Origin: Kitasatospora purpeofusca
GTDB lineage: Bacteria; Actinomycetota; Actinomycetes; Streptomycetales; Streptomycetaceae
DNA: 64,000 nt
Direction of reading: 5' to 3'
NCBI RefSeq assembly: GCF_000718025.1
Contig: NZ_JODS01000020.1
Location: 176,938-240,937 of the forward strand
Shown here: piece by piece, positions 26,877 to 34,947 of the stretch
Layout: each line of letters opens with the position of its first letter
Numbering within the stretch: the first letter of the stretch is position 1
Program-made: the position numbers and the translations under genes
The notes under the pieces: generated by a model
What the model saw: the letters and a program-made list of their open reading frames with translations, nothing else
Told to the model about the DNA's origin: nothing
Databases searched by the model: none

Positions 26877-29075
26877 TCACCGGCCCACCGGCGAGGGCTG
26901 CGGGGCCGGCGGCAGCGGCCCCGGTCCCGGCCGCGCCCCCGGGCCGCCCGGGTGCTCGCCGCCGCCCAGCGCGCGGTGCACGGCGGCGTCCAGGTCGAGC
27001 CGGGTGCCGGTGGTGAAGAAGTCGGCGTACTCCTGCTCGGTCAGCCCGGCGACGGCGCGCTCCTCGCAGGCCCGGTGCGGGCCGTTGAAGGTGCGGGAGC
27101 CGAAGAACGGCTTGCCGACCGCCTGCCAGATCCGGTGCGCCGCGCCCTGCAGCACCCGGGCCTCGCGCAGGTCCCCCGGCTCGCCCGGGCCGGCCGGCTC
27201 GGTCTCCAGCAGCGCCAGCAGGTCGATCGCCAGCACGATGCCCAGCAGGTCGTTGAAGAGGTGGTTGAGCCGGACGCTCTCCCGGGCCAGCGCCCGGGCC
27301 GGGCGGACCTCGCCGTTCAGCCAGTGCGAGTACGCGTATGCGTACAGCCCGTACGCGTACGCCCACTGCTCGCCGTGCTCCTCGCACAGCTCGCGGATCT
27401 GGGCGAGCCACAGCTCCCCGCTGTCCTGGTCGCCCTGGAACAGGTAGGCGATGCCCAGCTCGAACATCGCCATCAGGACGTTGCTGTTGAGCTCGCCGAT
27501 GGTGCGGTAGTGCCAGAGCGCCTCCTCGAACAGCTCGGCCGCCCGGGCCGGTTCGTCGCCGATCAGCGCCGCGCAGCCCTGCCGGTGCACCGCGTAGGCG
27601 AGCGCGCGGTCGTCGCCGGTGGCCAGCGCCTGGCGGCGGCACTCCTCCAGCGCGGGCCGGGCGGAGACCAGGTCGCCCTGCAGGGTGGCCGTGTAGCCGG
27701 TCACCCAGAGCGCCTTGGCCCGGGCCTCGGTGGGCTCGGGGGCGAGGGCGAGGGCCCGGTCGAGCCAGTGCCGGCCCTCGCCGAGGTGGCCGCAGCCGAC
27801 CCAGTAGAACCACAGCGTGCCGGCCATCAGCAGGGCGATCTGCTCCTCGCCCGGCTCGGCCAGGCAGAACTCCAGGGCGGCCCGCAGATTGGTGTGCGCC
27901 AGCTCGGTCCGCTCGGCGGTCTCGGCCTGCCGGGGGCCGAACCACTCGACCTCGCCCCAGGTGGCCACGCCCAGGTACCAGTCGCGGTGCCGGCACAGCA
28001 GCCGGTTCTCCTCGCCGGCCGCGCGCAGCCAGCGCAGTCCGTACTCGCGGAGGGTGTCCAGCAGCCGGAACCGGACGCCGAAGGGGCTGTCCTCGCGCAG
28101 CACCACGGACTTGGCGACCAGCTCGGTGAGCAGGTCCAGCAGCTCGTCCGGATCGACGCCCGCGCCGCCGCAGACGTACTCGGCGGCGTCCAGGTCGAAG
28201 CCGCCCGCGAAGACCGAGAGGCGCGCCCAGAGTAAACGTTCCTGCTCCGTGCAGAGCTCGTGACTCCAGCCGATCGTCGTCCGCAGGGTCTGATGGCGCG
28301 GCAGCGCGGCCGGATCGCCGCCGGTCAGCAGCCGGAACCGGTCGTCCAGCCGGGCGCCGATCTGCTCCACCGACAGCGCCCGCAGCCGCCCCGCGGCCAG
28401 CTCCACCGCCAGCGGGATGCCGTCCAGCCGCCGGCACAGCTGGGCGATCCCCTCCGCGTTCGCGGCGGTGACCGCGAACGACGGCAGCACCGCCCGGGCC
28501 CGGTCCGCGAACAGCAGCACCGCGTCCGGCAGTGCCCCCGGGGCGATCGCGCCGGGGGCGCCGACCGGCAGCGGCGCCAGGTTCAGCAGGTGCTCCCCGG
28601 CCGTCCGCAGCGCCACCCGGCTGGTCGCCAGCACCCGCAGCCCCGGCAGCGCCCGCAGCAGCGCCACGGCCAGCTCGGCGCAGGCCGGCACCAGGTGCTC
28701 GCAGCCGTCCAGCACCAGCAGCAGCCGGCGCCCGGCGAGCCGCTCGGTCAGCACCTCCACCGGGGCCCGCGTCGTCCCGTCGGTCAGCCGCAGCGCCTCC
28801 AGCACGGCGTGCCCGAGCAGCTGGCCGTCCTGCACCGGGGCCGCCTCGACCAGCCAGGTGCCGTCCGGGAACGCCCCGGCCGCCCGCGCGGCGGCCCGCA
28901 GGGCGAGGCGGGTCTTGCCGACCCCGCCCGGGCCGGTGACCGTCACCAGCCGCCGCTCGGCCAGCAGCAGGGCCAGCTCGGTCAGCTCGCGCTGCCGGCC
29001 GACGAAGCTGGTGACCTCCGCCGGGAGCCGCCCCGGCACCGGCCGGTCCGGCCGTGGTGTGGAATCCCGATCCAA
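26877..29075 (-). CDS. STAND-type ATPase with TPR repeats (AfsR/LuxR-like regulator lacking a DNA-binding domain)
   Basis: A 732-residue protein. It begins with LPAEVTSFVGRQREL, the usual entry to an NB-ARC-type ATPase, followed by Walker A VTGPGGVGKTRL, Walker B LLLVLDGCEHL, an RxxLATSR sensor and a GLPLA-like IPLAVELAAGRL segment. The C-terminal half is a helical TPR array. No BTAD/SARP domain is found before it and no LuxR helix-turn-helix after it; the end is a Pro/Gly-rich tail. It may sense a ligand and act through a partner. TTG at 29075 follows GGGGAG at a good distance. A 10-bp hairpin (29096-29105 with 29109-29118) lies just upstream. Confidence 0.8.
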   Translation of the reverse strand: MDRDSTPRPDRPVPGRLPAEVTSFVGRQRELTELALLLAERRLVTVTGPGGVGKTRLALRAAARAAGAFPDGTWLVEAAPVQDGQLLGHAVLEALRLTDGTTRAPVEVLTERLAGRRLLLVLDGCEHLVPACAELAVALLRALPGLRVLATSRVALRTAGEHLLNLAPLPVGAPGAIAPGALPDAVLLFADRARAVLPSFAVTAANAEGIAQLCRRLDGIPLAVELAAGRLRALSVEQIGARLDDRFRLLTGGDPAALPRHQTLRTTIGWSHELCTEQERLLWARLSVFAGGFDLDAAEYVCGGAGVDPDELLDLLTELVAKSVVLREDSPFGVRFRLLDTLREYGLRWLRAAGEENRLLCRHRDWYLGVATWGEVEWFGPRQAETAERTELAHTNLRAALEFCLAEPGEEQIALLMAGTLWFYWVGCGHLGEGRHWLDRALALAPEPTEARAKALWVTGYTATLQGDLVSARPALEECRRQALATGDDRALAYAVHRQGCAALIGDEPARAAELFEEALWHYRTIGELNSNVLMAMFELGIAYLFQGDQDSGELWLAQIRELCEEHGEQWAYAYGLYAYAYSHWLNGEVRPARALARESVRLNHLFNDLLGIVLAIDLLALLETEPAGPGEPGDLREARVLQGAAHRIWQAVGKPFFGSRTFNGPHRACEERAVAGLTEQEYADFFTTGTRLDLDAAVHRALGGGEHPGGPGARPGPGPLPPAPQPSPVGR

Positions 29076-29305
29076 CCCCTGCTCCCCGTTTCGAGGCCCG
29101 GGCCGGTTCGGCCCGGGCGTCCGGCGCGGCCGCGTGGGTGGCGACCTGCCTGGCAGAACGAGGTGACCGGCGGGTAGGTTACGCGCGCGGATCGCACACC
29201 CGGTCGGTTCGCCGCGCGGCCCGCGGGGGAAACCCGGTCCGGAAACCCGGTGCGGTCGCGATAGGGTTCCCCCTGGGAAACAGCAAGGCGAGGGAGCGCG
29301 CAAAG

Positions 29306-29782
29306 GTGTCCGTGGGAGAGCTGGCCGGTCTGCTCGTCGCCGTGTTCTGGGCGGTCCTGGTCACCCTGCTCGCGGTCGTGCTGGTCCGGCTGTCGCGGGT
29401 GCTCAAGGAAGCCACCGTCCTCGTCTCCGCCGTCACCGAGCAGGCCGTGCCGCTGCTGACCGACGCCGGCGCCGCCGTGCGCAGCGCCAACGAGCAGCTG
29501 GAGCGGGTGGACGAGATCACCGCCAATGTGCAGGACGCGGCGGCCAACGCCAACGCGCTCTCCTCCACCGTCGCGGCGACCCTCGGCGGCCCGCTGGTCA
29601 AGGTCGCGGCGTTCAGCTACGGCGTGCGCAAGGCGGTCGCCAAGCAGCAGGGCACCGCGACGCTGCCCACCCAGCCGTCCGAGCGCGAGGAACTGGCCCG
29701 GCTGATCCGGGCCGAGGTCCGCGCCGCGACCGCGCCGAAGACCGGCCTGCTGTCCCGGGTCCGGCGCGCGGTGAGGGGCTGA
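29306..29782 (+). CDS. DUF948 family membrane protein
   Basis: A 158-residue protein with one N-terminal membrane helix (LAGLLVAVFWAVLVTLLAVVL, about 5-25) and a cytoplasmic coiled coil (about 30-100), matching DUF948. Function unknown. It lies directly upstream of alaS, in a conserved streptomycete pair with the next gene. GTG at 29306 is favoured by GGGAG upstream; GTG 29312 is possible. A TAGGGT at 29262-29267 may be its -10. Confidence 0.82.
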   Translation: MSVGELAGLLVAVFWAVLVTLLAVVLVRLSRVLKEATVLVSAVTEQAVPLLTDAGAAVRSANEQLERVDEITANVQDAAANANALSSTVAATLGGPLVKVAAFSYGVRKAVAKQQGTATLPTQPSEREELARLIRAEVRAATAPKTGLLSRVRRAVRG

Positions 29783-29786
29783 CGGC

Positions 29787-30230
29787 ATGGTGCGACGCAT
29801 CTTCTGGATGGCGGTCGGCGCCGGTGCCACCGTCTGGGCCATGAACAAGGCCAACGAGGCCGTGCACCGGCTCACCCCGGACAGCCTGTCCGGCACCGCC
29901 GCACGCGGCGCGCTGCACCTGGGCGACCTCGCCAAGCAGTTCGCCCAGGACGTCCGGAGCGGCATGACCGAGCGCGAGGAGCAGCTGCGAGAGGACCTCG
30001 GGCTGGACGGCACCGCCGTCGTCGAGCCGCGCCGCCGCGGAGCGCTGCGCGGCGAGCCCCAGTACCGAGCTATCTCGGCGGCGCCCGGTAGCCCGGCCGC
30101 CGCCCTGCCTCCGCCCAGCCGTGCCCGCGCCTCGTCCGAGGACGGTACGGGCACCACCCCCCAAGCCATCGAGAGAACGCCCCGGCGCGCGATTCCGCCG
30201 CGGGGCGGTACGAACCGGAAGGACCACTAA
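29787..30230 (+). CDS. Small conserved protein upstream of alaS (DUF6167-like)
   Basis: A 147-residue protein with a short N-terminal hydrophobic segment (RRIFWMAVGAGATVWAM), an amphipathic helix-rich middle (ALHLGDLAKQFAQDVRSGMTEREEQLREDLGL) and a disordered, basic C-terminal third. No enzymatic motif. Four bases after the DUF948 stop, and its TAA shares the A of the alaS ATG (TAATG), so it is translationally coupled to alaS. Confidence 0.75.
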   Translation: MVRRIFWMAVGAGATVWAMNKANEAVHRLTPDSLSGTAARGALHLGDLAKQFAQDVRSGMTEREEQLREDLGLDGTAVVEPRRRGALRGEPQYRAISAAPGSPAAALPPPSRARASSEDGTGTTPQAIERTPRRAIPPRGGTNRKDH

Positions 30231-32899
30231 TGGAGTCGGCAGAGATCCGCCGCCGCTGGCTGCGCTTCTTCGAGGAGCGCGGCCACACCGTCGTTCCGTC
30301 GGCGTCCCTGGTCGCCGACGACCCCACCCTGCTGCTGGTCAACGCCGGCATGGTGCCGTTCAAGCCGTACTTCCTGGGCGAGGTCAAGCCGCAGTTCTCG
30401 CGCGCGACCAGCGTCCAGAAGTGTGTGCGCACCCTGGACATCGAGGAGGTCGGGAAGACCACCCGGCACGGCTCCTTCTTCCAGATGTGCGGCAACTTCT
30501 CCTTCGGCGACTACTTCAAGGAAGGAGCCATCAAGTTCGCCTGGGAGCTGCTCACCACTCCCGTCGCGGACGGTGGCTACGGCCTGGAGAAGGAGAAGCT
30601 CTGGATCACCGTCTACAAGGACGACGACGAGGCCGAGCAGATCTGGCGTGACGTCATCGGCGTCCCGTCGGAGCGGATCCAGCGCCTGGGCATGAAGGAC
30701 AACTTCTGGTCGATGGGCGTCCCCGGCCCGTGCGGCCCGTGCTCGGAGATCAACTACGACCGCGGCCCCGCCTACGGCGAGGAGGGCGGCCCGGCCGTCA
30801 ACGGCGAGCGCTACCTGGAGATCTGGAACCTGGTCTTCATGCAGTACGAGCGCGGCCACGGCGACGGCAAGGACGGTTTCGAGATCCTCGGCGACCTGCC
30901 GAGCAAGAACATCGACACCGGCCTCGGCCTGGAGCGTCTGGCCGCCATCCTGCAGGGCGTCGACAACCTCTTCGAGATCGACACCAGCCGGATGATCCTG
31001 GACCGGGCCGCCGAGCTGACCGGCCACACCTACGGCGCCGACCACAAGTCGGACGTCTCGCTGCGCGTGGTCACCGACCACATCCGCACCGCGCTGATGC
31101 TGATCGGCGACGGCGTCACCCCCGGCAACGAGGGCCGCGGCTACGTGCTGCGCCGCATCCTGCGCCGGGCGATCCGCAACATGCGCCTGCTGGGCGCCAC
31201 CGGCGTGGTCGCCAAGGACCTCACCGATGTCGCGATCAAGGCGATGGCCCCGCAGTACCCGGAGCTGGAGGCCGACCGCAAGCGCATCGAGACGGTCGTG
31301 GTCGGCGAGGAGTCGGCCTTCCTGCAGACCCTGAAGGCCGGCACCAGCCTGCTCGACGCCGCGGTCACCGAGACCAAGCAGTCCGGCGGCGCGGTGCTCT
31401 CCGGCGACCAGGCGTTCAAGCTGCACGACACCTACGGCTTCCCGATCGACCTGACCCTGGAGATGGCCGAGGAGCAGGGCCTCCAGGTCGACGAGGCCGG
31501 CTTCCGCCGCCTGATGCAGGAGCAGCGGGACCGCGCCAAGGCGGACGCCAGGGCGAAGAAGATGGGCCACGCCGACGTCGCCGCGTACCGCGAGGTCGCC
31601 GACAAGTCCGGCGCCAGCGTCTTCACCGGCTACACCCTCACCGAGGGCGAGGCCACCGTGGTCGGCCTGCTGGTGGACGGCGTCCCGGCGCCGGCCGCCT
31701 CCGAGGGCGACGAGGTCGAGCTCATCCTCGACCGCACCCCGTTCTACGCCGAGGGCGGCGGCCAGCTCGCCGACCACGGCCGGATCCGGCTGGACTCCGG
31801 CGCGGTCGTCGAGATCCGCGACGTCCAGCAGCCGGTGCCGGGTGTGGTCGTGCACTCCGGCGGCGTGCTGTTCGGCGAGGTCGTGCTCGGCGCCTCGGCG
31901 TACGCCACGATCGACGTGGACCGCCGCCGGGCGATCGCCCGCGCCCACTCGGCCACCCACCTGACCCACCAGGCGCTGCGCGACGCGCTCGGCCCGACGG
32001 CCGCCCAGGCCGGTTCGGAGAACGCCCCGGGCCGCTTCCGCTTCGACTTCGGCTCGCCCGCCGCCGTGCCCGGCAGCGTGCTGACCGACGTCGAGCAGAA
32101 GATCAACGACGTGCTGACCCGGGAGCTGGAGGTCACCGCCGAGGTCATGACGATGGACCAGGCCCGCAAGGCCGGCGCCATCGCGATGTTCGGCGAGAAG
32201 TACGGTGACGAGGTCCGGGTCGTCACCATCGGCGACTTCTCCAAGGAGCTGTGCGGCGGCACCCACGTCGGCAACACCGCCCAGCTGGGTCTGGTGAAGC
32301 TGCTCGGCGAGTCCTCGATCGGCTCCGGGGTGCGCCGGGTGGAGGCGCTGGTCGGCGCCGACGCCTACCGCTTCCTGGCCCGTGAGCACACCGTGGTCGC
32401 CCAGCTGACCGAGCTGGTCAAGGGCCGTCCGGAGGAGCTGCCGGAGAAGATCTCCGGCATGCTCGCCAAGCTCAAGGACGCCGAGAAGGAGATCGAGCGC
32501 TTCCGCGCCGAGAAGGTGCTCGCGGCCGCCGCGGGTCTCGCCGACTCGGCCGAGGACGTGCACGGCATCGCCGTGGTCGCCGCCCGGGTCGCCGACGGCG
32601 TCGGCGCGGACGAGCTGCGCAAGCTGGTCCTGGACGTGCGCGGCCGGCTCGGCTCGCGCCCGGCCGTGGTCGCCGCCTTCACCGTGGCGAACGACCGCCC
32701 GCTGACCGTGATCGCCACCAACGAGGACGCCCGCGGCCGCGGCATCAAGGCCGGCGAGCTGGTCCGCACCGCGGCCAAGACCCTCGGCGGCGGCGGTGGC
32801 GGCAAGGACGACGTCGCCCAGGGCGGCGGCACCGACGCGACCGCGATCGACAAGGCCGTCGCCGCCGTGCGCGGCCTGGTCGCGGAGCGTGCCTCCTGA
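30230..32899 (+). CDS. alaS: Alanyl-tRNA synthetase
   Basis: An 889-residue class II synthetase. The N-terminal catalytic domain starts ESAEIRRRWLRFFEERGHT, with motif 2 in KCVRTLDIEEVGKTTRHG and motif 3 in IDTGLGLERLAAILQG. The editing domain has HSATHLTHQALRDALG and CGGTHVGNT, whose His and Cys bind zinc and clear mischarged Ser/Gly. A C-terminal C-Ala domain with glycine-rich linker GGGGGGKDD follows. ATG at 30230 overlaps the previous stop. Confidence 0.97.
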   Translation: MESAEIRRRWLRFFEERGHTVVPSASLVADDPTLLLVNAGMVPFKPYFLGEVKPQFSRATSVQKCVRTLDIEEVGKTTRHGSFFQMCGNFSFGDYFKEGAIKFAWELLTTPVADGGYGLEKEKLWITVYKDDDEAEQIWRDVIGVPSERIQRLGMKDNFWSMGVPGPCGPCSEINYDRGPAYGEEGGPAVNGERYLEIWNLVFMQYERGHGDGKDGFEILGDLPSKNIDTGLGLERLAAILQGVDNLFEIDTSRMILDRAAELTGHTYGADHKSDVSLRVVTDHIRTALMLIGDGVTPGNEGRGYVLRRILRRAIRNMRLLGATGVVAKDLTDVAIKAMAPQYPELEADRKRIETVVVGEESAFLQTLKAGTSLLDAAVTETKQSGGAVLSGDQAFKLHDTYGFPIDLTLEMAEEQGLQVDEAGFRRLMQEQRDRAKADARAKKMGHADVAAYREVADKSGASVFTGYTLTEGEATVVGLLVDGVPAPAASEGDEVELILDRTPFYAEGGGQLADHGRIRLDSGAVVEIRDVQQPVPGVVVHSGGVLFGEVVLGASAYATIDVDRRRAIARAHSATHLTHQALRDALGPTAAQAGSENAPGRFRFDFGSPAAVPGSVLTDVEQKINDVLTRELEVTAEVMTMDQARKAGAIAMFGEKYGDEVRVVTIGDFSKELCGGTHVGNTAQLGLVKLLGESSIGSGVRRVEALVGADAYRFLAREHTVVAQLTELVKGRPEELPEKISGMLAKLKDAEKEIERFRAEKVLAAAAGLADSAEDVHGIAVVAARVADGVGADELRKLVLDVRGRLGSRPAVVAAFTVANDRPLTVIATNEDARGRGIKAGELVRTAAKTLGGGGGGKDDVAQGGGTDATAIDKAVAAVRGLVAERAS

Positions 32900-32915
32900 T
32901 GGGGTCCGCGTTCTG

Positions 32916-33395
32916 ATGGAGATCGAGGAGAAGCCCTTCCGGCGCGGGCGGCGGATCGCCGTCGACGTCGGGGACGCCCGGATCGGGGTCGCGTCCTGCG
33001 ACCCCGACGGGGTGCTCGCCACCCCGGTGGAGACCGTCCCGGCCGGAGTGAAGTCGCAGGCCAGGATCGCCGCGATCGTCGAGGAGTACGGCGCGATCGA
33101 GGTGGTCGTCGGTCTGCCGCGCTCGCTCAGCGGCAAGGAGGGCCCGGCGGCGGAGAAGGTCCGCGGCTACGCGGTCCGGCTGGCCAACCGGCTCTGGCCC
33201 GTCCCGGTCCGGCTGGTCGACGAGCGGATGTCGACCGTCACCGCGACCCACGGGCTGCGCGCCTCGGGGGTCAAGGCCAAGAAGGGCCGCTCGGTGGTCG
33301 ACCAGGCCGCCGCGGTGGTGATCCTGCAGACCGCCCTTGAGTCCGAACGGGTGAGCGGACGCCCGCCCGGTGAGAGCGTCGAGGTGGCGGGCTGA
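32916..33395 (+). CDS. ruvX: YqgF/RuvX family RNase H-fold nuclease
   Basis: A 159-residue RNase H-fold protein implicated in 16S rRNA 5' processing and proposed as a Holliday junction resolvase. It shows IAVDVGDARIGVASCDPDG, VVVGLPRSLSGKEGPAAEKV, LVDERMSTVTA and SVVDQAAAVVILQ, carrying the conserved acidic residues. ATG at 32916 gives the family length; GTG 32889 inside the alaS end is in frame and would add nine residues. It follows alaS, as in many bacteria. Confidence 0.92.
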   Translation: MEIEEKPFRRGRRIAVDVGDARIGVASCDPDGVLATPVETVPAGVKSQARIAAIVEEYGAIEVVVGLPRSLSGKEGPAAEKVRGYAVRLANRLWPVPVRLVDERMSTVTATHGLRASGVKAKKGRSVVDQAAAVVILQTALESERVSGRPPGESVEVAG

Positions 33396-33418
33396 CCGGC
33401 CTGTTCTAACGTCCCGGT

Positions 33419-33454
33419 GAGGGGTCCGTGCGGACGCGTCCGCACGGACCCCTC
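33419..33454 (+). terminator. Terminator between ruvX and the first mltG
   Basis: A 36-bp perfect palindrome begins 23 bases after the ruvX stop. As RNA it folds into a stem of about 16 bp with a four-base loop. It has no T tract. It should separate alaS-ruvX from the mltG genes. Confidence 0.8.
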
Positions 33455-33504
33455 TGCCATTGCCGTCGTGCCGCACTCCGTGCGGACCGCCGAGGGGGCG
33501 TGCC

Positions 33505-34791
33505 GTGACCGACCTGGACCTCACACCCGGCCTGAGCCCCGGGCACCTCGGTGCGCCGGTGATCGAACCGGAGGGCCGTCCGCCGGGCCCGCCCGCCCCG
33601 CGCCCCGAACCGCCGGACCCGCACCGGCGGCGCAACGGACTGGCCTGCCTGCTGACCGCGCTGTCGCTGGTGGTCGTGTTCGGCGGGATCGGGCTGGCGG
33701 GCTTCAGCTGGCTGCAGGGGCAGCGCAAGCCGCCGGCCGCCGCAGACTTCACGGGCGGCGGGTCCGGGTCGGTGCAGGTCTCGGTGTCGGAGGGGGCCGG
33801 CCTCAGCCAGATCGCCTCCGCCCTGGTGCGCAACGGCGTGGTGGCCAGCTCGCTGGCCTTTACCCGGGCGGCGAAGGGCAGCGCGGCGGCGGCCGGGCGG
33901 ATCCAGCCGGGCACGTACACCCTGCGGCAGCGGATGTCGGCGGCCGCGGCGCTCGCCGTCCTGGTCGACCCGGCCAACGCCAACGGTCTGACCATCCCCG
34001 AGGGCTGGCGCGGCAGCCAGATCTTCGCGGCGATCGACAAGAAGCTGCAGCTGGCCGCGGGAACCACCGAGCAGACGGCCAAGGACCAGGCCGCCGAGCT
34101 GGGCCTGCCGGAGAACGCCAACGGCACCCCCGAGGGCTATCTGTTCCCCGCGACCTACAGCGTCACCGAGGACACCACCGCCGCCGAGCTGCTGAAGCAG
34201 ATGGTCGACCGGGCCGGGAAGGAGTTCGCCCGGGACGACGCGGAGGTCGTCGCGACCAATCTCGGGCAGAGCCTGTACGGGCTGGTGACCATCGCCAGCA
34301 TGGTGCAGGGCGAGGCCGACAACTCCGAGGACATGGCCAAGGTCGCGCGGGTGATCTACAACCGGCTGGCCAAGAACATGCCGCTCCAGCTGGACTCCAC
34401 CATCAACTACGCGCTCGGACGCTCCACGCTGAACACCAGCGTCACGGACACCCGGCTCGACTCCCCCTACAACACCTACAAGCACGCCGGGCTGCCGCCG
34501 ACCCCGATCTCCAACCCGGGACGGCAGGCGATCATGGCGGCGGTGGACCCGGCGCCGGGGGACTGGCTCTACTTCGTGACCGTGAAGCCCGGGGACACCC
34601 GGTTCACCGACAGCTTCGAGGTGCAGCAGAAGAACGTCGCCGAGTTCAACGCGACCCGGGCCGCGAGCCCGTCCGCGACGGCCTCGGGTTCGGCCCCGGC
34701 GTCCGGCTCGTCCTCGGGCGCGTCCTCCGGGTCGGCGCCCGCGTCGGGCTCCGCCGGGGCGGGGGCGCCCTCGGGCGCGGGCGGTCACTGA
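33505..34791 (+). CDS. mltG: Endolytic murein transglycosylase MltG, first paralogue
   Basis: MltG cleaves nascent glycan strands at the membrane. The 428-residue protein has a Pro-rich cytoplasmic N-terminus, one membrane helix (about 46-68), a LysM-like external region (SVSEGAGLSQIASALVRNGVV) and the YceG catalytic domain with EGYLFPATYSV, ASMVQGEADNSEDMAKVARVI and LPPTPISNPG. The conserved Glu in the ASMVQGE motif is present. The C-terminal 45 residues are a Ser/Ala/Gly-rich tail. GTG at 33505 follows GAGGGGG. A second MltG gene follows 156 bases later. Confidence 0.88.
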   Translation: MTDLDLTPGLSPGHLGAPVIEPEGRPPGPPAPRPEPPDPHRRRNGLACLLTALSLVVVFGGIGLAGFSWLQGQRKPPAAADFTGGGSGSVQVSVSEGAGLSQIASALVRNGVVASSLAFTRAAKGSAAAAGRIQPGTYTLRQRMSAAAALAVLVDPANANGLTIPEGWRGSQIFAAIDKKLQLAAGTTEQTAKDQAAELGLPENANGTPEGYLFPATYSVTEDTTAAELLKQMVDRAGKEFARDDAEVVATNLGQSLYGLVTIASMVQGEADNSEDMAKVARVIYNRLAKNMPLQLDSTINYALGRSTLNTSVTDTRLDSPYNTYKHAGLPPTPISNPGRQAIMAAVDPAPGDWLYFVTVKPGDTRFTDSFEVQQKNVAEFNATRAASPSATASGSAPASGSSSGASSGSAPASGSAGAGAPSGAGGH

Positions 34792-34947
34792 GCGCAGCGG
34801 CTGCGGCCCCGGCCGGACGGCCGACTGCGGTACGGTAGCGTCTCCGTCCAGGTGTTGCGCTAGCACGCCGGTTCGACAAGCAGCCGGGACGCCGTCCCGG
34901 GCGACCGGGCCGATCCTCCGGTCGTCTCCGTCGGTATAAGGGGATCA

